From NCBI GenBank assembly GCA_937905855.1, contig CALCWU010000069.1, forward strand, positions 1 to 8,580: 8,580 nucleotides of DNA, read 5' to 3'. Both the position numbers and the translations under genes were made by a program. Positions 1 through 5,736 of this stretch are shown here, piece by piece (within the stretch, counting starts at the first letter, position 1; every line of letters begins with the position of its first letter). The notes beneath the pieces were generated by a model. That model was given only the letters and a program-made list of their open reading frames with translations. It did not search any database and was not told where the DNA came from. This DNA comes from an uncultured Mollicutes bacterium (GTDB lineage: Bacteria > Bacillota_I > Bacilli_A > Acholeplasmatales > Anaeroplasmataceae).

Positions 1-79
1 TAAGTAAGGCATGTGATGCAATCTTAGCCTCCTGTGGTGCTTCCTTAAGTGTAGCTAAAAGCATTTTACTTGCTCTCAT
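1..79 (-). CDS. proS: Prolyl-tRNA synthetase (proline--tRNA ligase), N-terminal 26 codons only
   Basis: The gene starts at an ATG at 79 and runs leftward off the window, so only about 26 codons are visible. They begin MRASKMLLATLKEAPQEAKI and continue ASHALL. This matches the opening of bacterial ProS, where an MRxSxxLxPTLREVPxxAExxSHxLLLRAG pattern is typical (family knowledge). ProS charges tRNA-Pro with proline in the cytoplasm. A Shine-Dalgarno sequence GGTGAG (91-86) sits 6 nt before the ATG, and an extended -10 promoter lies upstream. The gene is divergent from rnj. The catalytic domain, editing domain and C-terminus are outside the window, so intactness cannot be judged. Identification rests on a short but distinctive N-terminus. 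Confidence 0.82.
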   Translation of the reverse strand, partial: MRASKMLLATLKEAPQEAKIASHALL

Positions 80-114
80 AAAAATCTCACCATAATCCTT
101 TCAACATAGTATAG

Positions 115-136
115 ATTATACCATATTTTTTTTCTA
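115..136 (-). promoter_or_regulatory. Promoter for proS (extended -10)
   Basis: On the minus strand TGGTATAAT (123-115) is an extended -10 element, with a perfect TATAAT preceded by TGn. The start of transcription would fall near 108, giving a leader of about 29 nt before the ATG at 79. No good -35 is spaced for this -10, which is tolerated for extended -10 promoters. An alternative overlapping pair is TAGAAA (136-131), 17 bp, TATACT (113-108). Confidence 0.5.
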
Positions 137-181
137 TTTAACACTTATTTTCACTTTTTTTAATATTTTGTTATGATACAC

Positions 182-210
182 TAGATATTTACAAATAATT
201 ATTGTATAAT
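182..210 (+). promoter_or_regulatory. Promoter for rnj
   Basis: TAGATA (182-187, 4 of 6 to TTGACA), a 17-bp spacer and a perfect TATAAT (205-210) form a sigma-A-type promoter. Transcription should start at about 216-218, giving a leader of roughly 37 nt. A second, weaker candidate is TATGAT at 172-177. Confidence 0.55.
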
Positions 211-216
211 AAAGTG

Positions 217-236
217 TGATTTTTCGATTGAAATCA
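217..236 (+). promoter_or_regulatory. Possible 5'-terminal hairpin in the rnj leader
   Basis: TGATTT (217-222) is the reverse complement of AAATCA (231-236), with an 8-nt loop. The 6-bp, mostly A-U stem would sit at the predicted 5' end of the transcript and stop 2 nt before the Shine-Dalgarno sequence. RNase J1 is a 5' exonuclease hindered by 5' structure (family knowledge), so the position is suggestive. The stem is weak and may be chance in AT-rich DNA. Confidence 0.25.
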
Positions 237-238
237 AT

Positions 239-245
239 AAGGAGG
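239..245 (+). promoter_or_regulatory. Strong ribosome-binding site that fixes a TTG start for rnj
   Basis: AAGGAGG at 239-245 is a near-perfect Shine-Dalgarno sequence, and its 8-nt spacer leads to TTG at 254. No ATG or GTG is well placed. The first in-frame residues after the TTG lead directly into the conserved RNase J N-terminus, so the TTG start is well supported. Confidence 0.85.
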
Positions 246-253
246 CATATCTT

Positions 254-1936
254 TTGAAAGATACAAAAAAAAGTAAGTCCGCTTTTTCTTTTTATGCTTT
301 AGGCGGTTTAGGCGAAGTTGGAAAAAACATTTATTGTTTTGAATATAATGATCAAATTTTTATAGTTGATTGTGGAATTTTATTCCCTGATGAGCATTTA
401 CTAGGAATCGATTATGTAATCCCTGATTTTTCTTATTTAATAGAAAATCAAGAAAAAATAGTTGGATTATTTATTACTCATGGTCATGAGGATCATATTG
501 GTGGTATTCCCTTTTTATTACGTCAGGTAAAAATTCCTAAAATTTATGCATGTGGTATAGCAGTTGATTTAATTGAAGCAAAGCTTGAGGAAACTCCTCT
601 TTCAACTCCTGTTCCAATTGTTGAATTTAAAGCTCATTTTAAATATCAATTTAAGGGTGTTGAGGTTTCATTTATACGTTTAAACCACTCAATACCTGAT
701 TCGTTTGCTATTGTCTTTAAGACTGATTTAGGTGTAATTATTCATACTGGAGACTTTAAAATTGATTTAACACCAGTTGGACCTGCAGCTGAATATGATA
801 AGCTTGCTAAATTTGGCAGTGAAGGTGTTTTAGCAGTTTTAGCTGATTCTACTAACGCTTTAGTTGAAGGCTTTACAATTTCTGAAAGTAAGGTTGGTGG
901 CTCATTAAAGGAGCTATTTAAAAGAATTGAGCATCGTGCTATCGTTGCGACATTTGCTTCTAACATTTACCGTATTCAACAAATAATTGAAGCTTGTCTT
1001 GCTACAAATAGACATTTAGCCGTATTTGGTCGTTCAATGGAAAAAACTATTGAGGTTGGTCAGCAAATAGGCTATATTAAATGTCCGAAGGGAACAATTG
1101 TTGAGGCAAGTGAAATATCTAATTATCCGCCAGAGCAAATTTGTCTTCTTTGTACAGGTTCACAAGGCGAGCCACTTGCAGCCTTAAGCCGTATTGCCAA
1201 TGGTACCCATCGTCAAATAAAGCTTATTCCTGGTGATACTATCATCTTCTCTTCATCTCCTATTCCTGGAAATCAAGAAGGTGTTAATAAAACTATCAAT
1301 CTATTGTTTAAAAATGGTGCTAATGTAATTACCCATTCGCCATTAACCGATACTCATACATCAGGTCACGCTTCTCAAGGTGAATTGAAATTCCTTCAAG
1401 CGCTTTTAAAGCCAAAATATTTTATTCCTGTTCATGGTGAATATAAAATGCAAAAGGCCCATGCAGAGCTTGCTATTGAGTGTGGAGTTAAGCGTGAAAA
1501 TACCTTTGTTGTTAATAATGGTGATGTCATTACCTTTGATGAAAAGGGTGCACGCTTAAATGGAACTGTTCCAAGCGGTGAGGTATATATCGATGGTAAT
1601 GGTATAGGTGATATTTCTTCTTCTATTATCAAGGAAAGAAAGATATTATCTGAGGAAGGATTATTCTCATTAATAGTTACAATTGATATGAAAAAGAAAA
1701 TCATTCCTATCGAGCCTCAGGTTGTATCTCGTGGCTTCATTTATATGAAGGATTCAGAAGCACTTACTAAATATTTTGTTGATTATTCAAAAGGCTATAT
1801 TATGTCAGAATTTAAGAAAAATAAAAATGTTTCTGTTTCTTCTTTAAAACAAGGCTTAATTGAAAAGCTAAGCTCATTAATTTATGAAAAAACTGATCGT
1901 AGTCCTATTGTAATTCCAATTTTTATGGAAGTATAA
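254..1936 (+). CDS. rnj: Ribonuclease J (metallo-beta-lactamase/beta-CASP RNase, J1-like)
   Basis: This encodes a 560-residue cytoplasmic RNase J, close to the usual ~555. The family combines endonuclease and 5'-to-3' exonuclease activity in mRNA decay and rRNA maturation. The zinc-binding metallo-beta-lactamase core is intact: HGHEDH at residues 76-81, His145, and HTGD at 164-167. DSTN at 198-201 precedes the beta-CASP region (about 205-365), which contains TGSQGEP (301-307) and SGHAS (370-374). His394 lies in PVHGEY. The C-terminal domain carries the family signature VSRGFIYM (491-498). The complete HxHxDH motif points to an active J1-type enzyme; B. subtilis RNase J2 has a degraded motif. 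The start is a TTG with AAGGAGG 8 nt upstream. The gene is divergent from proS, and its last 14 bp overlap the end of the opposing racemase-like gene. Confidence 0.96.
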   Translation: MKDTKKSKSAFSFYALGGLGEVGKNIYCFEYNDQIFIVDCGILFPDEHLLGIDYVIPDFSYLIENQEKIVGLFITHGHEDHIGGIPFLLRQVKIPKIYACGIAVDLIEAKLEETPLSTPVPIVEFKAHFKYQFKGVEVSFIRLNHSIPDSFAIVFKTDLGVIIHTGDFKIDLTPVGPAAEYDKLAKFGSEGVLAVLADSTNALVEGFTISESKVGGSLKELFKRIEHRAIVATFASNIYRIQQIIEACLATNRHLAVFGRSMEKTIEVGQQIGYIKCPKGTIVEASEISNYPPEQICLLCTGSQGEPLAALSRIANGTHRQIKLIPGDTIIFSSSPIPGNQEGVNKTINLLFKNGANVITHSPLTDTHTSGHASQGELKFLQALLKPKYFIPVHGEYKMQKAHAELAIECGVKRENTFVVNNGDVITFDEKGARLNGTVPSGEVYIDGNGIGDISSSIIKERKILSEEGLFSLIVTIDMKKKIIPIEPQVVSRGFIYMKDSEALTKYFVDYSKGYIMSEFKKNKNVSVSSLKQGLIEKLSSLIYEKTDRSPIVIPIFMEV

Positions 1937-2468
1937 AAGGATTTTTAGGAACAAGTGTATGATGATTAAATTTATCCCTTATATTTAAAAAATGGGTACA
2001 GCCTAATAAAATAGTACAGCCCTTAGGGATAATATTATCGATATTTTGGATACAGATTGCTGTATCCTCCTCTTTTTTTTCAATTTTTCTTATTAGCTCA
2101 TCACATTCCAAGCAAGGATAAGGATAATATCTTTCATTTAAATATTTAATTGTATTACTAGTTCCTAAAAAAACGGTATCCTTATTGCTATAAACTAATA
2201 AATTATCAATAATACCTCTTATTTTGTCCTTATATCTAAGCTTTAAAAAAGGTAAAACGATTATTGATAAGGTATTACAAGCAAGCAAAATACTATCACA
2301 ATAATTAAATAAATATTCACATAAATAAACGCTTCTACATAATAAAAAAAATTTTGTTTTTTTGCCATAAGGAAAAAAAGATTTATCCATAATAATGATA
2401 AAATTTTCAAGTTTATATTCCTTGGCTACACCAATTGCTCCAAGCCCTGAATCTATTAATCCATACAT
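1923..2468 (-). CDS. Compact glutamate racemase-like (Asp/Glu racemase superfamily) protein
   Basis: With the ATG at 2468 the product has 181 residues. Glutamate racemase makes D-glutamate for peptidoglycan by cofactor-free two-cysteine chemistry. All main MurI motifs are visible in order: IDSGLG with Asp6-Ser7, PYG at 33-35, ACNT with Cys64 and Thr66, GTSNTIK at 102-108 (like the family's GTxxTIxS), and GCTH with Cys157 and His159. However, MurI is normally about 265 residues. Here the segment between the cysteines is about 93 rather than about 110 residues. Only 24 residues follow GCTH, against about 80, so the usual C-terminal segment is absent. The gene ends inside the 3' end of convergent rnj. 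It may be a shortened MurI, a divergent racemase or a decaying copy; I would not assume it is the cell's essential MurI. It is last in the exonuclease/acetyltransferase unit, 38 nt after the preceding gene. Confidence 0.75.
   Translation of the reverse strand: MYGLIDSGLGAIGVAKEYKLENFIIIMDKSFFPYGKKTKFFLLCRSVYLCEYLFNYCDSILLACNTLSIIVLPFLKLRYKDKIRGIIDNLLVYSNKDTVFLGTSNTIKYLNERYYPYPCLECDELIRKIEKKEEDTAICIQNIDNIIPKGCTILLGCTHFLNIRDKFNHHTLVPKNPFILP
2048..2080 (+). terminator. Intrinsic terminator of rnj, embedded in the opposing racemase-like gene
   Basis: GGATACAG (2048-2055), loop ATTG (2056-2059) and CTGTATCC (2060-2067) form a perfect 8-bp stem. It is followed after a few bases by a T-tract ending in eight Ts (2073-2080). 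This is a classical rho-independent terminator in the plus direction only, about 110 nt past the rnj stop. It lies inside the minus-strand reading frame, where the T-tract encodes a Lys/Glu-rich stretch (around residues 130-134) and the stem encodes the next few residues. Confidence 0.8.
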
Positions 2469-2476
2469 ATCAATCA

Positions 2477-2481
2477 CCTAA
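2477..2481 (-). promoter_or_regulatory. Ribosome-binding site that decides the racemase-like start
   Basis: AGGTG (2481-2477) lies 6 nt before ATG at 2468. Its final GTG is itself an in-frame potential start that would add three residues (M-I-D). A GTG start would have no site of its own, and the ATG gives the MYGLIDSG opening expected for MurI-like proteins, so 2468 is preferred. Confidence 0.7.
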
Positions 2482-2493
2482 AAAAATATATGA

Positions 2494-2521
2494 AAAAAAG
2501 AAGATATTATTCTTCTTTTTT
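2494..2521 (-). terminator. Weak A/T-rich hairpin after the acetyltransferase gene (attenuator or terminator)
   Basis: An 11-bp stem pairs 2494-2504 with 2511-2521 across a 6-nt loop. It contains only two G-C pairs. On the minus strand the descending arm runs into a T-rich stretch. The hairpin overlaps the last codons and stop of the acetyltransferase gene and precedes the racemase-like gene. It could partly terminate transcription and lower expression of the last gene, but low stability makes this uncertain. Confidence 0.4.
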
Positions 2522-3277
2522 AAAATCGTTTAAATATTTTGCGATATCCCTTTGATCATCAAAGGCATGAATATCTCTTATTAAAATATGAGAAACTAGC
2601 TTATAACAATAAAAAGCATCGACTAGATAGCTTTTGGCATAGCCAATTGTTCCTTCACCTGCAATACCATATTTAAGCATATATGGTAATAACTTTTCAT
2701 AATTATCAGAAATGTGAGGACAATCCTTATTAAAATGCCTTGGCATATAATAATCAAGCTTTTCATCACCATTTTTGGTTATAAAATGGTAGATATGCTC
2801 TGTAAAACGATTGGGAACATTATATGCTTCTTCAATACTATGAACAAAGGTATTTTTGGATAATGGGGCACCTATAAATAAAATTTTAGCCCTTAAATCC
2901 TTTAAAACCCCAAAGCAGCCCTTAGGGGATACCGGTGTTTTAGCATTTAAATCACAAGCTAAATATTTATCTTTATTTTTACCATAAGCACAAACTGAAT
3001 GCGTTGGATGAAGACTTCTTTTAAATCTTCTATCGTTTAAAGCGATGTTGGTAAGCATTCCCACATTAGATGGTGTCCCATCTACATCGAAAACTTGATT
3101 ATCCTCTTTTATTATTCCCCAGGTATGAGTTGGAAAGATTAAAAGACCATCATTTAGATAAGCACATAGCTCATCAATGAAGTCTCTTCCATCTATACCT
3201 AAGGCCTTTAAGGATGAATGAATCATCAATGTATCATTATTATTTATGCCAATTTTTTCAAGTTGGTCTTTTATCAT
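2507..3277 (-). CDS. AAC(3)/YokD-family N-acetyltransferase
   Basis: The 256-residue product belongs to the antibiotic_NAT family. Members transfer acetyl from acetyl-CoA to an amino group, classically N3 of the 2-deoxystreptamine ring in aminoglycosides. Visible family motifs in order are LMIHSSLKALG (17-27), IFPTHTW (47-53), FDVDGTPSNVGML (63-75), RSLHPTHSVCAYG (87-99), SPKGCFGVL (117-125), LFIGAP (133-138) and NTFVHSIEE (142-150, with the conserved His146 and Glu149). Length is normal (about 260-275), with no signal peptide or membrane segment. The ATG has AAAGGAG upstream and overlaps the exonuclease stop as ATGA, so the two are probably translationally coupled. It sits among ordinary chromosomal genes without mobile elements. 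The substrate could be an aminoglycoside, but many chromosomal homologues have unknown substrates, possibly amino sugars. Resistance should not be assumed. Confidence 0.88.
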   Translation of the reverse strand: MIKDQLEKIGINNNDTLMIHSSLKALGIDGRDFIDELCAYLNDGLLIFPTHTWGIIKEDNQVFDVDGTPSNVGMLTNIALNDRRFKRSLHPTHSVCAYGKNKDKYLACDLNAKTPVSPKGCFGVLKDLRAKILFIGAPLSKNTFVHSIEEAYNVPNRFTEHIYHFITKNGDEKLDYYMPRHFNKDCPHISDNYEKLLPYMLKYGIAGEGTIGYAKSYLVDAFYCYKLVSHILIRDIHAFDDQRDIAKYLNDFKKEE

Positions 3278-3957
3278 GAAAATAACTCCTTTGGCAATTT
3301 TTTACCATTATTAATATTTTCTAGGAAGGCCCTAAAAACTAAATATGTAACATAAGCATCATCTAGGGCATCATGAAGCTGAGTTTCATCAGTATTATAA
3401 AAATATTCATATAGCTTAAATAGACCCGGATCACTTTTAAGTGAATAAAATTGTTTTAAAATTGAATTTAAATTAATAAATCTACATTCTTCTTTTAAAG
3501 ATGGTAAATTATTTAAAACATATGAATTATCTAAGGCTATCATATCATTTTTGCCATAAACAATTATTGTTGGCTGATATTTTTCTAATATTCCCTTAAA
3601 AACATTATAAAATTCCTTATATTTTATACATTCATCACTAAATTTATCCTGAGATATTTTTAAAAAATCAATAGTTCTTTGACTAAGTTTTTTAGATTTT
3701 TTAGGAGATATATAGTAGGTGTTTTCATAAATTCTATTAAAATCTGAATCTGTTAAATAAAATCCTGCTTGAATTATCTCTGAAGAATAATGACCGCTTT
3801 GATGATATTCAGGCATGGTCATTTCTAAATCTAAAAATAAAATATTATTTAATGAATTTAATATCTCCTTTAAAGACTTATTAATTGTGTTTTTATTATA
3901 AAAAATAGCATTTGCTAGACTATTTTTTCTAGAAACCTCATAAACATCTGTAATCAA
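3274..3957 (-). CDS. DEDDh (DnaQ-like) 3'-5' exonuclease domain protein; N-terminus displaced by a frame change
   Basis: The open frame encodes 227 residues from a TTG at 3957 and carries a DEDDh exonuclease fold. Exo I is LDLEMT with Asp43 and Glu45, Exo II includes YGKND with Asp138, and Exo III is HDALDD with His195 and Asp200. These coordinate two metal ions for removal of 3' nucleotides from DNA or RNA. The family includes KapD/ERI-1-like proteins; the substrate here is unknown. The same frame stays open 32 codons upstream of the TTG, to 4053, and those codons read as real protein. The natural N-terminus therefore seems to lie in the neighbouring frame (see 3984-4151), and a joined product would have about 292 residues. 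GAGG 5 nt before the TTG could still allow translation of this part alone. The stop overlaps the acetyltransferase ATG by 4 nt. Confidence 0.85.
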   Translation of the reverse strand: MITDVYEVSRKNSLANAIFYNKNTINKSLKEILNSLNNILFLDLEMTMPEYHQSGHYSSEIIQAGFYLTDSDFNRIYENTYYISPKKSKKLSQRTIDFLKISQDKFSDECIKYKEFYNVFKGILEKYQPTIIVYGKNDMIALDNSYVLNNLPSLKEECRFINLNSILKQFYSLKSDPGLFKLYEYFYNTDETQLHDALDDAYVTYLVFRAFLENINNGKKLPKELFS

Positions 3958-3983
3958 ATAGGCCTCACAATAGCTTTTAAAGG

Positions 3984-4151
3984 CTAATTTATTTTCATCA
4001 TAGGAAAAATCAATAAATATACCTTGATAAAGATATCTTTTAAATGCATTAAGCTATTTTGAAAATAGAAAAAATATAATTTATTAAATCTTTTAATGCT
4101 AATTAGCTTATTATTTAAATCTACACCATGGATTAATCCATAAAAACGCAT
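3984..4151 (-). pseudogene. Out-of-frame N-terminal segment of the DEDDh exonuclease gene
   Basis: An ATG at 4151 has AAAGGTG 7 nt upstream. It opens a 55-codon frame ending at TAG (3986-3984). Its first 33 residues begin MRFYGLIHGVDLNNKLISIK and read as an ordinary domain. After AGC (4055-4053) the sensible sequence continues one frame back: LNAFKRYLYQGIFIDFSYDE in that frame leads without interruption into the exonuclease. A TAG in the exonuclease frame at 4056-4054 prevents a simple upstream extension. A missing base near 4053 would explain everything, as mutation or assembly error. Alternatives are -1 ribosomal slipping at TTTAAAA (4044-4038, read T TTA AAA) or re-initiation at TTG 3957. 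Confidence 0.65.
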
Positions 4152-4169
4152 TTTTCATCACCTTTTGTA

Positions 4170-4198
4170 ATTTTAACATAAGTTCAAACATTACACAA
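4170..4198 (-). promoter_or_regulatory. Candidate promoter of the exonuclease-acetyltransferase-racemase unit
   Basis: On the minus strand TTGTGT (4198-4193), a 17-bp spacer and TAAAAT (4175-4170) preceded by TGT form an extended -10 promoter. The predicted start near 4163 leaves a very short leader that would begin inside the Shine-Dalgarno stretch, so the true start may differ slightly. Confidence 0.4.
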
Positions 4199-4200
4199 GC

Positions 4201-4235
4201 CAATAAATAAAATCCTACAGAAATTCTGTAGGATT
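4201..4235 (-). terminator. Intrinsic terminator of the GGDEF-GAF gene
   Basis: AATCCTACAG (4211-4220) is the exact reverse complement of CTGTAGGATT (4226-4235). The 10-bp stem extends to 11 bp with a 3-nt loop. On the minus strand it starts 7 nt after the cyclase stop codon and is followed by TTATTTATT (4210-4202). It separates the cyclase from the downstream exonuclease unit. Confidence 0.8.
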
Positions 4236-4242
4236 AATATAA

Positions 4243-5646
4243 CTATTTTGTTAAGGCTCTAGCAATAAATATACCAACCATCTTGGCAGCCTGAGTAATG
4301 ATTTCTCCTTCTTTTATTGTCCATTTACGCTTATCCTTGCAGGTATCAAGTCTTAGATAGCCTACTACCTTACGATCCTTCTTCAAAGGAACTAAATAAA
4401 CAGAAATAATATTTTGTTTTAAAAGATATTCATATAATTTTGGATTAATATTTTCAATATTACCTACATATGACATTTGACAATTATCATTTACAATATG
4501 CTCATCCCACATTGATAGATTAGTCATCTTTTTCTCTACATAATTTAGTGAACAATGCTCAATGGTTGGATTAACATAGGAAGCAGCCAAATCATATTCA
4601 TCACTATCATTTCTTAAGAATATCAAAGCTCTATCAACAATAAAGAAACGACCAAAAATTTCTGTTATCTTACTTAGAGTGGTTTCAAAGCGATATTTTC
4701 TAGATAAAACATCATACAAATCAACAAACAATTGTAAGCAAATTGTTGTATTATTCAAATAAGATCTTTCATCTACTGTATAATTAACACTTATATTTTT
4801 GTGAAGCTCCTCATTATAAATAATGAAGCAATTTTTACCCTTTGATTTACCACGATATAAGGCCTTATCAGCTTTCAAGAATAATTCTGTATACTCTTCA
4901 CCATCAATACCAAATCTCGAGCAGCCTATAGTAATAGATACATCACAATTAGGATATTTCTCTTCTTTCATTTTACGAACCTTGCCACACACATCATGAA
5001 GCTTTTTCCATACTGCATCATATTCAACACTATCAAATGATAAAACACTAAACTCATCGCCACCATAACGGCAAACATACCCATTTTTAAATTCTGTTTT
5101 TAATAGATTGGCAATATCCTTAATAACCTTGTCTCCAAATAAATGACCATGCTGATCATTTACACGCTTAAAATCATCAATATCAATTATTAGAAAATAA
5201 AAAGGTCGATTTTTAGCATTAACTAATGCATCAGCAACAAGCGAACTAAATGTCTCCTTTTGATATAAATTAGTCATTGGATCATTTATTGAATATAAAT
5301 ATTCTTTATCTAGTTTCTTTATTAAGCATAAAGCAATATTATTTTCAGCATCATAAGTTTTATTCATTCTTATTCTAGATTTTTCATTAGCCTCATCCTC
5401 ATAATCGAAGCACATAATGGCATCCTCACGAGAATTAAAAAGCCAATTTGTAATTTCATCTAGCGATACAAGAGATCGTTTCACATTATTCTTAGTGAAA
5501 ATTAAATTTAAGAAATCTCCACCATTCATATTACTACAAATTTCTTTACCATCCTGATATGCTACTCTAATGATTTTGTTCTTTAAATCAATTTCTGCGA
5601 CTATTCCAGTCAAAAGATTTAAAATCTTATTTGAATCAAAGATCAT
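4243..5646 (-). CDS. Soluble diguanylate cyclase, N-terminal sensor-like region + GGDEF + C-terminal GAF
   Basis: The 467-residue product makes cyclic di-GMP from two GTP. The GGDEF domain (about 119-280) is well preserved: IDIDDFKRVND (154-164) carries metal-binding Asp155 and substrate-side residues, RYGGDEF (193-199) is the active loop, and the ADKALYRGKSKGKN helix follows at 259-272. The inhibitory RxxD site five residues before GGDEF is replaced by FKNG (186-189), so product inhibition through that site is unlikely. Residues 1-115 look like a small PAS-type input region. Residues about 300-465 resemble a GAF domain (RALIFLRND, ISVYLVPLKKDRKVVGYLRLD). No membrane segment is seen, so it is probably cytosolic and responds to an internal ligand. 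A longer frame starts at 5691 but has no ribosome-binding site; AGAGGTG lies 5 nt before ATG 5646. It is transcribed alone, with its own promoter and terminator. Confidence 0.9.
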   Translation of the reverse strand: MIFDSNKILNLLTGIVAEIDLKNKIIRVAYQDGKEICSNMNGGDFLNLIFTKNNVKRSLVSLDEITNWLFNSREDAIMCFDYEDEANEKSRIRMNKTYDAENNIALCLIKKLDKEYLYSINDPMTNLYQKETFSSLVADALVNAKNRPFYFLIIDIDDFKRVNDQHGHLFGDKVIKDIANLLKTEFKNGYVCRYGGDEFSVLSFDSVEYDAVWKKLHDVCGKVRKMKEEKYPNCDVSITIGCSRFGIDGEEYTELFLKADKALYRGKSKGKNCFIIYNEELHKNISVNYTVDERSYLNNTTICLQLFVDLYDVLSRKYRFETTLSKITEIFGRFFIVDRALIFLRNDSDEYDLAASYVNPTIEHCSLNYVEKKMTNLSMWDEHIVNDNCQMSYVGNIENINPKLYEYLLKQNIISVYLVPLKKDRKVVGYLRLDTCKDKRKWTIKEGEIITQAAKMVGIFIARALTK

Positions 5647-5651
5647 AATAA

Positions 5652-5658
5652 CACCTCT
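5652..5658 (-). promoter_or_regulatory. Ribosome-binding site that decides the cyclase start
   Basis: AGAGGTG (5658-5652) lies 5 nt before ATG 5646. The alternative ATG at 5691, which would add 15 residues, has no Shine-Dalgarno sequence and lies close to the predicted transcription start. Confidence 0.75.
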
Positions 5659-5703
5659 ATTTAAAAAATAATTATATGAAAGCGTAACCATAATTACATA
5701 TAT

Positions 5704-5731
5704 ATTATAATTATTTTTTTCAAAAAATCAA
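5704..5731 (-). promoter_or_regulatory. Promoter of the GGDEF-GAF gene
   Basis: TTGATT (5731-5726, 4 of 6 to TTGACA), a 16-bp spacer and a perfect TATAAT (5709-5704) form a promoter on the minus strand. The start would be near 5697, with a leader of about 50 nt before ATG 5646. A second TATAAT at 5676-5671 has a poorer -35. Confidence 0.5.
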
Positions 5732-5736
5732 GTGTT

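Noticed and set aside
742..966. 74-codon minus-strand frame
   Set aside because: It lies wholly inside the conserved RNase J coding sequence, has no recognisable motif, and is an antisense shadow.
1432..1704. 90-codon minus-strand frame
   Set aside because: It is antisense to the RNase J C-terminal region, has low-complexity composition and no supporting context.
4030..4041. 12-bp palindrome AAAGATATCTTT
   Set aside because: It is perfect but has no loop, lies inside coding sequence, and is unremarkable in DNA this AT-rich.
4062..4069. TTTTTTC-type run in the exonuclease N-terminal segment as a -1 slippery site
   Set aside because: A -1 shift here would run straight into the TAG at 4056-4054, so it cannot produce the exonuclease. 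Only a site after that stop can.
5647..5691. 15-residue N-terminal extension of the GGDEF protein from ATG 5691
   Set aside because: There is no ribosome-binding site at 5691 and it is close to the predicted transcription start, whereas ATG 5646 has AGAGGTG at good spacing.
5712..5728. T-run/A-run (TTTTTTT c AAAAAA) as a terminator for the ZIP gene
   Set aside because: The arms have no loop and no G-C pairs, so a stable hairpin is unlikely. It is better explained as the AT-rich spacer of the cyclase promoter.
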